DNA from: a virus
Strand: one strand, 5' to 3'
DNA length: 60,543 nt
IMG/VR virus record: IMGVR_UViG_3300044655_001046
Coordinates: 1-60,543 of that record
Position 1 is the first letter of the stretch, and each line of letters opens with the position of its first letter. A program made the position numbers and the translations under genes. Positions 38,004 to 44,979 of this stretch are shown in pieces. The notes beneath the pieces are model-generated. The model had not been told where the DNA came from, ran no database searches, and saw only the letters and a program-made list of their open reading frames with translations.

Positions 38004-38771
38004 TTAGCCCCCGCTATAGTGTATACCAATAGCATCTGTGTGAGTACCTGTAGTTTTGTGATTCGGAGTATCTTCATTAATGCCGCCAGGAGCTTTATTA
38101 TTTATGGAACCAGTCGCAATTATATTAACATTTTTACCCGAAATGGTGATATTTCCTCCAGAATCTATAGAAATAAAACTTCCAGTTCTATGAATTAAAG
38201 TAACCCTTTCCGCGTTTGGAGTATCGTCTAAATCCAAATAATGCCCAGATTCAGTTTGTATTGAAAATACATATGGATATTTCCCTCCATGAGACTTACC
38301 ATATGGCGTTTGATCCATATTTTCGTTTCTAGCAGACCTGCTAATTGTTGGCTGATTTAATTCTCCGTCTCCAGGATATCTCGTTTGTCCAGAATGCAAT
38401 GTTCTTGGTCTTTGTTTTATTTCTTCTTCTGTTGCTGGGTCTGCAAAACCTTTTTCCTTAGGATACCTTATTTCTGGTATATTTGGAATTACCCCCATAT
38501 AAAACGGTACTTGCGCGTATTCTCCATCCATAAAAAACCCAAACAAAACTTCTCCTTCCTTTGGTACGTGAGAAATTTGGTATGCGTTTGCCGACATAAC
38601 AGGTTGCGCCCATAATAAACCGTCAGAAGGAACGTTTGATTTATCGTCTTTATGCCAACCAAAAATTCTAACCCTAACCCTACCAACTTTCAAAGGGTCT
38701 TTACGGTCTTCTACTATACCAGTCCACCAAATAAACCCATCCATCCCAGGGAAATTTTTAGTTTTTTCCAT
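38004..38771 (-). CDS. gp5: Baseplate hub spike gp5, OB-fold type without lysozyme domain
   Basis: A 255-residue protein. Residues about 12-100 are the gp5/VgrG OB-fold: WWTGIVEDRKDPLKVGRVRVRIFGWH closely parallels T4 gp5 (FVGVVEDRMDPLKLGRVRVR). T4 gp5 is 575 residues and carries a lysozyme domain after the OB-fold; here that domain is absent and the chain continues through a linker (ADPATEEEIKQRP) to a short beta-strand tip (SFISIDSGGNITISGKNVNI). Lysozyme activity appears instead on the tail protein at 44980. It is encoded 3 bases after the gp27-like hub gene, its expected partner. Confidence 0.85.
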   Translation of the reverse strand: MEKTKNFPGMDGFIWWTGIVEDRKDPLKVGRVRVRIFGWHKDDKSNVPSDGLLWAQPVMSANAYQISHVPKEGEVLFGFFMDGEYAQVPFYMGVIPNIPEIRYPKEKGFADPATEEEIKQRPRTLHSGQTRYPGDGELNQPTISRSARNENMDQTPYGKSHGGKYPYVFSIQTESGHYLDLDDTPNAERVTLIHRTGSFISIDSGGNITISGKNVNIIATGSINNKAPGGINEDTPNHKTTGTHTDAIGIHYSGG

Positions 38772-38774
38772 GCA

Positions 38775-40271
38775 TCACCACCATTTATAATTATCAGAAC
38801 GGACCTGTATTATAACATTATTACTATTGTCAAAAGGTTTTAATCCTTGAACGTTAGTTCTCGCTTCTACTTGTCCACAATAAGCGTCTTTTACGCATTC
38901 TAAAACCGTTTCATAAACACCTTGATCAAACCTTTGTCTAACTGCAGAAACCAAATACCTACCCTTCAAAAACCTATCCAAAGGTTTTGTACCTTTTTCT
39001 TCTTTTGCTTGCGGAAAATGTACATAAATTATGTTACCAACGGCAATATATGGGTCTCCGGATATAAGCAATTTTAACCTATTGAAATTTATCAACCCCA
39101 ATTGAGCAAATCTGTACGGGATGGTATTCTCAACAAAATTTTGAGGTATATTTGGCTGTCTTTCTTTTATATATGGATTATTTTTTTGGTTTGTCGTTGA
39201 TGGAGCAATTTTTACTACTGGTTGATATTCGTTATGTTTTTTCTTAAATCTATCTTCTGCGTTACTAAGAATAGGGTTTTTATTATAGGTCTTATACATT
39301 TCAACTTTTTTTGCCAAATGATTATTAAAGTATTTTTCATAATCAAATACCTTTTCTTCGTGAGTTCTTCTTAAATAATCAATAGCAATAAGTTTATTTG
39401 AAACCATCCCGCTTTGCATCATATCCATTGCGTCGTGATTATCTACAATTTGATATGATATAATCTGCTCAAAGGGGTCGAAATCAAAATTCATATCTTC
39501 TTTTGGAGAAAGGTTCTTAGTACCATACCAATACCCAGAAGTGTTTTTACTTTTTTTGAACGGGCTTTTATATTCAAATTTAGGGATATTATTAAATATT
39601 GATAGTATGGATCTAAAATTCCAACCATACCTGTTCTTATAAAATAGGTATGTCGCACCACCTTCTGGACCACCATGAGAACCAGAACTATTATCAGCAA
39701 TCGCCATAGTACATAACCAAGCAACAGCTTCAAGGGGTCTCATATTCGGAATTACTATATCATACTTACCAAAAGTGGGTTCAATATTAGCGTCTGGAAA
39801 TTTATCTTTTGGAATTTTCAAAACATTTAAAGCGATATCTTTTACGATATCAGATATTCTCATTTGTTTATAAGATTTATTTAACTGCATCCGATTTGAA
39901 AGGAATTCTTCTTCGCAACAAAAATGTAATACGAAGGTTTCGTTAAATTCTCTTCCAGTTAAGTGCCTTCCTTGAGTTTTAAATATTCTAAACATCCCAC
40001 GAAACCGTTTATTTTTATCTAAATTTCCGGGTTTGTCGAATTCCAAAAGTACAAACTCGTCGCCGCACCAAGAATAAGCGTTATGCAAACCACCAGAGTC
40101 GTTTAAAACTATATTACCAGAAGTGGCGTTAGAAAATATATCCTCAAAATAGTTAATTTCAACCAAAGTTGGTTTTAAGTCTATGATTTTATTTTCTGCA
40201 GATAAAATCTGACACTTATATAATTCTAAACCATTAAGTTGAGTTACTGCGTTATCTGTAATTTCTGCCAT
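38775..40271 (-). CDS. gp27: Baseplate hub protein, gp27-like
   Basis: A 498-residue protein in the position expected for the hub ring that carries gp5, which follows immediately. The N-terminus (LNGLELYKCQILSAENKIIDLKPTLVEINYFEDIFSNATSGNIVLNDSGGL) and later NETFVLHFCCEEEFLSNRMQLNKSYK...ISDIVKDIALNVL fit the tube-like plus barrel domains of gp27/gp44-type hub proteins. The C-terminal GDPYIAVGNIIYVHFP...FLKGRYLVSAVRQRFDQG...TVLECVKD is typical of hub proteins. Similarity to T4 gp27 is weak by eye, so the symbol rests on fold pattern and gene order. Confidence 0.75.
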   Translation of the reverse strand: MAEITDNAVTQLNGLELYKCQILSAENKIIDLKPTLVEINYFEDIFSNATSGNIVLNDSGGLHNAYSWCGDEFVLLEFDKPGNLDKNKRFRGMFRIFKTQGRHLTGREFNETFVLHFCCEEEFLSNRMQLNKSYKQMRISDIVKDIALNVLKIPKDKFPDANIEPTFGKYDIVIPNMRPLEAVAWLCTMAIADNSSGSHGGPEGGATYLFYKNRYGWNFRSILSIFNNIPKFEYKSPFKKSKNTSGYWYGTKNLSPKEDMNFDFDPFEQIISYQIVDNHDAMDMMQSGMVSNKLIAIDYLRRTHEEKVFDYEKYFNNHLAKKVEMYKTYNKNPILSNAEDRFKKKHNEYQPVVKIAPSTTNQKNNPYIKERQPNIPQNFVENTIPYRFAQLGLINFNRLKLLISGDPYIAVGNIIYVHFPQAKEEKGTKPLDRFLKGRYLVSAVRQRFDQGVYETVLECVKDAYCGQVEARTNVQGLKPFDNSNNVIIQVRSDNYKWW

Positions 40272-40273
40272 AA

Positions 40274-41116
40274 TTATTGTTTAATCAATCGTTGAAATTC
40301 TTCTTGAGCCTTTCGTATGTAATTTTTATCTAAAATTTTAACGTTTCTTTTAGATTCATTTATTTCCATTTCTCTATCATAGATAGTTATTTCTGGGTAT
40401 TTTTTTGAAACTTCATATATACTATAATTAGATTGCGAATTATAGATAAATATTTTCCCATTAGTTTCACTACTTTTTGCTGGTATAGTTATATTAAATA
40501 AACTGTTCGCAGAATCAATAGATTCAACTTTAGCAAAATTTGGTATAAACTCATTACCGATTAATATATCCCCAACATTTAATACGGAGCCAGCATTAAG
40601 TGTTAATTGGTAAGAATTTAATTCCGATTCCGCATAAATTGTATAAGGGGTTCCAGTAGAATAAGTATTGGTAAATTCTAGTTCTCTGTACGACTTTTCG
40701 TCAATAACATAATTTCTTTTAGATATCCCTTCGCTTGTAGTTATAGTAACTGTCTTTTGGTATCTATATATCGGGTCAGGGGTTGTTTGGGCGTATGCCA
40801 ATCCAGTTTTGTTAACTATAGACCCTTGTTCTTTATATTTGTCTTCAATATATTTGTTGAAAGTATAATAATCTATTGGGAAATCCCAATTCGCATCAAA
40901 AATATTATTCGTGAATAGAATAACCCAGTGTAATTCTTCTTCTCCGTAATACTTGTGCGCTAAGTGTTCTGGTCTATCAGAATCCTTATACTTATAATTG
41001 TAATATATTCTTGGATCATTTAACCAAGATTCCCTAACCTTTGCTCTAACAAGCAGGTCTGTAACTATTTGTTTATTGTAAACAATACTAGGGTAAAAAT
41101 AAAAGAAATTTGACAT
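40274..41116 (-). CDS. gp53: Baseplate wedge protein gp53
   Basis: A 280-residue protein with the gp53 signature: FYFYPSIVYNKQIVTDLLVRAKV, then SDRPEHLAHKYYGEEELHWVILFTNNIFDANWDFPID and a C-terminal KYPEITIYDREMEINESKRNVKIL. Similar YYGEEELHW motifs occur in gp53 and LysM-like wedge proteins. It is longer than T4 gp53 (196 residues) because of an insert near residues 165-225 carrying the G-x-x-x-x-x-x-IP-x-x-x-x-V module also found in gp8 and the 1189-residue protein. In T4, gp53 clamps neighbouring wedges in the baseplate ring. It starts 1 base after the gp48-like gene and is followed 2 bases later by the hub gene. Confidence 0.9.
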   Translation of the reverse strand: MSNFFYFYPSIVYNKQIVTDLLVRAKVRESWLNDPRIYYNYKYKDSDRPEHLAHKYYGEEELHWVILFTNNIFDANWDFPIDYYTFNKYIEDKYKEQGSIVNKTGLAYAQTTPDPIYRYQKTVTITTSEGISKRNYVIDEKSYRELEFTNTYSTGTPYTIYAESELNSYQLTLNAGSVLNVGDILIGNEFIPNFAKVESIDSANSLFNITIPAKSSETNGKIFIYNSQSNYSIYEVSKKYPEITIYDREMEINESKRNVKILDKNYIRKAQEEFQRLIKQ

Positions 41117-42142
41117 TTAGTAACCTGCTTCAATATCTTGCTTAGTCACAACCTGAGTCTCAGTAAAATGTAAAGACATTCTTGTTTGTATGGGCATACC
41201 ATCTACGTGGGTTGACCAACCCGTTGGAGCGTAATCCACGTCATACCCAGTAAGAACGCAAGTGGAAACTTGATGTATTTTAGTGTTTCTAGAACCCCTG
41301 TGCATAAACTCTATATCAAAAGTTCCAGGAGCAATATAAAATAAACCATAATCTAATACTGCCTCCGGATGAGCATGAAACCTAAACGCTCTTATTATTT
41401 GCTGTACTGACTCTGCTTCTTTTGGACTTTTTGGGGTGAAGAAAAAATCGTATGAGAATTCTCGCAAACCAACTTGCCTAAAAAGAACCAACATTTGATC
41501 GTTTACAGTGACTCCACCAATTTTACCAAGGTTTTCCAAAAGGTTCATAGCGCCAGAAATACCTTGAACCAATTTACTGTTAGTTACCTTACTAAGATAA
41601 CCAGAAAGGGTTTTATCCAAAGAATTTAACAAAGAAGCGCCCATTTGTCTAGCGGAAGTGTGTTCGTATTGTATTTGCGAACTATACGACATAGTATCTG
41701 GAATATAAAGCGAAATCGCTTGGGATATCCTTTGGGTTCTAATATGGTTTACAGCGCCAGCAGCAGAAGTTGGGTCTTTGATTGGAGTCCCGTCGCGTTC
41801 AACTTCCTTTATAGAATATCCGTTCGAAGTAATACCGATAGAACCAAGTAAACCACCAACTTCTGGCATACCTTCATAAGAATAAGAAGAAATTCCTGTT
41901 TTTCCGTCTTTTTCCCAATATTTACCCCAAACTGGAGCGTTCACGTAAAAATTTATATAATGCCCATGCATAAAATAATGTTCTATATCTTCTGGATATT
42001 TTAACGATATAAAGTCATACATACCAACATTTCTACTGGGAAACACACCCCCAGGACTAAACGCTTCTAAACCTTCTAGGATCAAAGTTTCTGGGTCTAA
42101 AGAAGCTAGAGGATTTGCAGCTAAAAATGAAGGCATTGCCAT
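41117..42142 (-). CDS. gp48: Baseplate tail-tube cap protein, gp48-like
   Basis: A 341-residue protein. The C-terminal half (FSYDFFFTPKSPKEAESVQQIIRAFRFHAHPE ... TGYDVDYAPTGWSTHVDGMPIQTRMSLHFTETQVVTK) is the tail-tube-like beta domain of the gp48/gp54 group, which caps the baseplate hub and starts the tail tube. The length is close to T4 gp48 (364). It is the first minus-strand gene of the divergent pair at 42.15 kb, read from a TATAAATA promoter at 42174-42181, and heads the baseplate operon that continues through gp53, hub and gp5. A gp54 identity is not excluded. Confidence 0.7.
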   Translation of the reverse strand: MAMPSFLAANPLASLDPETLILEGLEAFSPGGVFPSRNVGMYDFISLKYPEDIEHYFMHGHYINFYVNAPVWGKYWEKDGKTGISSYSYEGMPEVGGLLGSIGITSNGYSIKEVERDGTPIKDPTSAAGAVNHIRTQRISQAISLYIPDTMSYSSQIQYEHTSARQMGASLLNSLDKTLSGYLSKVTNSKLVQGISGAMNLLENLGKIGGVTVNDQMLVLFRQVGLREFSYDFFFTPKSPKEAESVQQIIRAFRFHAHPEAVLDYGLFYIAPGTFDIEFMHRGSRNTKIHQVSTCVLTGYDVDYAPTGWSTHVDGMPIQTRMSLHFTETQVVTKQDIEAGY

Positions 42143-42163
42143 AAGAAATTCCTACGAATCTAC

Positions 42164-42179
42164 TAAATAATATTATTTA
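42164..42179. promoter_or_regulatory. Palindromic core of a bidirectional late-promoter region
   Basis: TAAATAATATTATTTA is a perfect 16-base palindrome between divergent gp48-like and gp4 genes. Read on the plus strand it contains CTAAATAA (weak late promoter for gp4); read on the minus strand it is part of the consensus TATAAATAA element. Confidence 0.55.
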
Positions 42180-42181
42180 TA
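42174..42181 (-). promoter_or_regulatory. Late promoter TATAAATA of the baseplate operon
   Basis: Perfect TATAAATAA on the minus strand, 32 bases before the gp48-like ATG. It would drive gp48-like, gp53, hub, gp5, gp25, gp6 and further baseplate genes. Confidence 0.8.
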
Positions 42182-42192
42182 TTGAACTTTAG

Positions 42193-42630
42193 ATGTCTAA
42201 TTACAAACAGGGTATTTATAAATTAAAGAATCCAGAAAAATATCATGGAGACCCTCATAACGTAATTTATCGCTCTTCCTGGGAGCTGAGAGTTTTTAAG
42301 TGGTTGGATAAAAACGAAAACGTTTTATCTTGGGGTTCTGAAGAATTGGTAATAAATTATATTTCTCCAGTAGACAACAGACAACACAGATACTTTCCAG
42401 ATATATTAGCAAAAGTTAAAAAATTAGACGGTTCTATAGAAACTTATGTCATAGAAGTAAAACCTTATGCTCAAACTATAGAACCAAAAATAAAGAAAAG
42501 AGTAACCAAAACGTATATTAACGAAGTTTGTACTTGGGGAGTAAATTCTGCTAAATGGGCGGCAGCAAAAGAATATTGCAGACATAGGGGTTGGACGTTT
42601 AAACTTCTTACAGAAAAAGACATCTTTTAA
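42193..42630 (+). CDS. gp4: Head completion protein gp4
   Basis: A 145-residue protein very close in pattern to T4 gp4 (150 residues): YKQGIYKLKNPEKYHGDP, NVIYRSSWELRVFKWLD, LSWGSEELVINYISPVDNRQHRYFPD. In T4, gp4 (genes 50/65) acts on filled heads before tails join. The fold looks like a TnsA/PD-(D/E)XK-type nuclease, with E in SSWE, D in YFPD and E-V-K in VIEVKPY as candidate catalytic residues. It is the first plus-strand gene of the divergent pair at 42.16 kb. No clear Shine-Dalgarno precedes the ATG, so the leader may be very short. Confidence 0.88.
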   Translation: MSNYKQGIYKLKNPEKYHGDPHNVIYRSSWELRVFKWLDKNENVLSWGSEELVINYISPVDNRQHRYFPDILAKVKKLDGSIETYVIEVKPYAQTIEPKIKKRVTKTYINEVCTWGVNSAKWAAAKEYCRHRGWTFKLLTEKDIF

Positions 42631-42647
42631 TATTCAATAAATAGTCC

Positions 42648-43391
42648 ATGGACAATACAAAATATTCGGAATGGCATGTTGTTGAATTAAAAGGCAAAAA
42701 ATATATTTTCAACCCGTTTTTTATGGGGGTTGGCGCTTGGGCAGAATTAACATTTACAAATTCTCCAGGAAGGTATGCAACAAACCAAGAAGAATTAAAT
42801 GAAGCGTTCTTTAAACAAAGAAAATTACCTTCTATGTATGAGAGGTTTAAAAACGCTTCTCCAGCAGAAAGATCTGCTCTAGCGAGTCAATCGATGGGTT
42901 GGTTAAATTTAAAAGTAAAGGCTTTAAAATCTAACGCTCCAGAACTGGACAAAATAATAAAGAAAAAGGTTTTTTATCCGGGAGGAATGTTTTTCTTTTC
43001 TTATGACGCAAAATATAAAGATACATTGCCTTATTGGGATAAATTTCCCCTGATAATTTTATTAGAAAATAAAGGTTCGCATTTTCTTGGGGTGAATATA
43101 CACTATTTACCCTATGAAGTTAGATCTTTGATTATAGCAGAAATAGCAAGCAAATCTCAATACATAAAAGAGAACGATATGTTAGTTTCTAATATAAGTT
43201 ATGAGATCATTAAAAGGTCTAAAAATTATAAAGATTTAAAAGAATATTGTATTAAACTGTATCTTAAATCTAATGTTAAAAGTAGGATACTGCCAGTAGA
43301 AGCGCACGAATGGTTATTTGCCGCAAACCTACCAGTAGCAGATATGCAAAAACAATCAAATTCAAAAGTTTGGAAGAAATATAAAAGATGA
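42648..43391 (+). CDS. Conserved T4-like phage protein of unknown function
   Basis: A 247-residue protein. Conserved-looking blocks are PGGMFFFSYDAKYKDTLPYWDKFPLIILL and FLGVNIHYLPYEVRSLI, a combination I associate with T4-like marine phages but cannot tie to a proven function. In T4, genes 2 and 4 are adjacent, so a gp2-like (DNA-end protector) role is one positional possibility, held weakly. It lies 18 bases after gp4, and its stop overlaps the start of the next gene as ATGA, so the two are translationally coupled. No signal peptide or membrane segment is evident. Confidence 0.6.
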   Translation: MDNTKYSEWHVVELKGKKYIFNPFFMGVGAWAELTFTNSPGRYATNQEELNEAFFKQRKLPSMYERFKNASPAERSALASQSMGWLNLKVKALKSNAPELDKIIKKKVFYPGGMFFFSYDAKYKDTLPYWDKFPLIILLENKGSHFLGVNIHYLPYEVRSLIIAEIASKSQYIKENDMLVSNISYEIIKRSKNYKDLKEYCIKLYLKSNVKSRILPVEAHEWLFAANLPVADMQKQSNSKVWKKYKR

Positions 43392-44065
43392 GCGAAATAA
43401 AATATAACTCAGATATAAGAAATTTTCTTGAAACTTTCTCTAAAACGGAAGTAGCAAGACCCTGTAACTTTGACGTTATGATCACCCCAACAAATCCGGT
43501 TTTTGCTTTGGATTTGATGGCGGCTGCAGGTCTTGACGGAGAAGACCCAGCTTCTGCTTGGAAAAAAATGAAATTTCACTGCGAAGCGGCAGAATTACCA
43601 TCAAGGACATTTTCTGCGGTTACGCAAAAGTTATACGGTCCAGAAATCCTACACCCAATACAAAATTCATATAACAAAATAAACCTAACTTTTATTTGCT
43701 CAGACAATATGATTGAACGTTGGATTTTTGAATATTGGATGAATTATATTTCAAACGCGTCTTTTTTCCCATTCCAAATAGGAATAGAAGACGTTGTTGG
43801 TCTATTTACTGACGGTCCAGTAGTAAACTACGATTTTAAATATAAAAATCAATACGAAGCATTTATATTAATCACGCAATATAACGTAAAAAACGACCCA
43901 TCGTATTGGGTTGGTTTGTTTCACGCATTTCCAATATCTTTAAACGAAATGCCCCTTTCTTGGGAAAATGGTAACGCAATACATAAACTAACAGTAACTT
44001 TTGCATACACATACTACAACGCAGCAATTCCTTTAGGTGGATCTATACCATTCCCAGTATTTTAA
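43388..44065 (+). CDS. Tail-tube-like protein, possibly baseplate tube initiator gp54
   Basis: A 225-residue protein with the pattern of tail-tube folds: FDVMITP near the N-terminus, CEAAELPSRTFSAVTQKLYGPE, then INLTFICSDNMIERWIFEYWMNYI and a C-terminal beta strand HKLTVTFAYTYYN. This arrangement occurs in T4 gp19 and the tube initiators gp48/gp54. It is larger than gp19 (163) and smaller than gp54 (320). Position between gp4 and gp26, near the gp48-like gene, favours the tube initiator. The start overlaps the preceding stop (ATGA). Confidence 0.65.
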   Translation: MSEIKYNSDIRNFLETFSKTEVARPCNFDVMITPTNPVFALDLMAAAGLDGEDPASAWKKMKFHCEAAELPSRTFSAVTQKLYGPEILHPIQNSYNKINLTFICSDNMIERWIFEYWMNYISNASFFPFQIGIEDVVGLFTDGPVVNYDFKYKNQYEAFILITQYNVKNDPSYWVGLFHAFPISLNEMPLSWENGNAIHKLTVTFAYTYYNAAIPLGGSIPFPVF

Positions 44066-44079
44066 TCATGGAGTAAATT

Positions 44080-44799
44080 ATGTTACCAAAAATCGAAAGT
44101 CCTTTGTATGAAACGACATTACCAATTTCAAATCAAACGGTTATGTTTAGACCTTTCCTAGTAAAAGAACAAAAAATTCTATTACTAGCAAAACAATCTG
44201 AAGACGCAGAATTCGCTTTAAATAATATTAAACAAATAATAAAAAATTGTTGTACCTCAGATATTGACGTTAACAAACTCAATCAAATAGACATAGAATA
44301 CTTTTTCCTACAACTTAGAGCAAGGTCTATTGGAGAAATTGTAGAAACAAAATATAGATGCAATAATAAAATAGAAGAAAATATTTGCGGGAACTTAATG
44401 CCGGTTTCTATAAACCTATTAGAAGTTTCTGTAGACAAAAAAGAAAATAACGACATAATTCGATTAACGGATAGTGTTGGGTTTAAAATGAAATATCCTG
44501 ATATTGCAGAATTGTCTAAATTGAATACTGAAATTACTGACGCCGTTACCCTAACATTAGAGGTAATTTATAACTCATTAGATTACATATTCGACGAACA
44601 AAATTTCTATTACAAAAACGAAACGCCAAAATCAGAGGTATTAGAATTTTTAGAATCTATGTCTATTGATCAATTTAAAAAGGTAGAAGAATTTTTCAGC
44701 AATTTACCAGTATTAAAAGAAACCCTAACGGTAAAATGTTCTAAATGTGGGTTTGTACACGATATTGATATTGTAGGTCTTGATAATTTTTTAGGGTAA
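44080..44799 (+). CDS. gp26: Baseplate hub / tail assembly protein gp26
   Basis: A 239-residue protein of the T4_baseplate family (gp26 group): LPKIESPLYETTLP...MFRPFLVKEQKILLLA is its hallmark N-terminus, followed by YFFLQLRARSIGEIVETKYRCNN and a C-terminal CSKC pair. A GGAG ribosome site lies before the ATG. In T4, gp26 is needed for hub assembly. Its last codons are aat-TTT-TTA-ggg-taa, containing the heptamer T-TTT-TTA, and an open -1 frame continues past the stop into gp51-like sequence. Some ribosomes may therefore make a 299-residue gp26-gp51 fusion, as lambda-type phages make G and GT chaperones. The large tape-measure-like gene follows. Confidence 0.85.
   Translation: MLPKIESPLYETTLPISNQTVMFRPFLVKEQKILLLAKQSEDAEFALNNIKQIIKNCCTSDIDVNKLNQIDIEYFFLQLRARSIGEIVETKYRCNNKIEENICGNLMPVSINLLEVSVDKKENNDIIRLTDSVGFKMKYPDIAELSKLNTEITDAVTLTLEVIYNSLDYIFDEQNFYYKNETPKSEVLEFLESMSIDQFKKVEEFFSNLPVLKETLTVKCSKCGFVHDIDIVGLDNFLG
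44787..44793 (+). promoter_or_regulatory. Candidate -1 programmed ribosomal frameshift site (T TTT TTA)
   Basis: The heptamer fits the X-XXY-YYZ rule in the gp26 reading frame (codons 237-238, TTT TTA) and is the same heptamer used by HIV-1 gag-pol. A slip here bypasses the TAA at 44797 and enters the 61-codon open frame ending at 44978. AGGT at 44775-44778, 8 bases upstream, could act as an SD-like stimulator. A perfect 5-bp hairpin (44842-44855) exists but lies 48 bases downstream, too far to be a classical stimulator. Confidence 0.6.
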
Positions 44800-44978
44800 C
44801 TCTTTCTCATGATAATTTGGAAAACTATTATAAAACAAATTTTGCAATGATGCAACATCACAAATATAGTTTATCTGAACTAGAAAATATGATCCCGTGG
44901 GAAAGAGAAGTGTTTTTGAATTTATTATTACAACATATTAACGAAGAAAACGAAAAACTAAGTCAAAATAGGAACTAA
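44793..44978 (+). CDS. gp51: gp51-like extension of gp26 in the -1 frame
   Basis: An open frame of 61 codons after the slippery site encodes RVTLSHDNLENYYKTNFAMM and then QHHKYSLSELENMIPWEREV, ending EENEKLSQNRN. This is the small gp51-like protein (baseplate hub assembly) usually annotated separately in marine T4-like phages. The first in-frame ATG (44847) lies within the conserved part, after the characteristic NLENYYKTNF, and has no Shine-Dalgarno; there is no ATG upstream of it in this frame. I therefore read it as the C-terminal part of a gp26-gp51 frameshift product. A separately initiated 43-residue version from 44847 or 44850 is the alternative. Confidence 0.7.
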   Translation, partial: RVTLSHDNLENYYKTNFAMMQHHKYSLSELENMIPWEREVFLNLLLQHINEENEKLSQNRN

Positions 44979-44979
44979 A

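Noticed and set aside
42633-42648. AATAAATAG just before the 247-residue gene
   Set aside because: The start codon is about 5 bases away, leaving no room for a leader and ribosome site.
44847-44978. gp51 as an independently started 43-residue gene
   Set aside because: No Shine-Dalgarno, and the conserved NLENYYKTNF segment lies upstream of the first ATG; kept only as an alternative.
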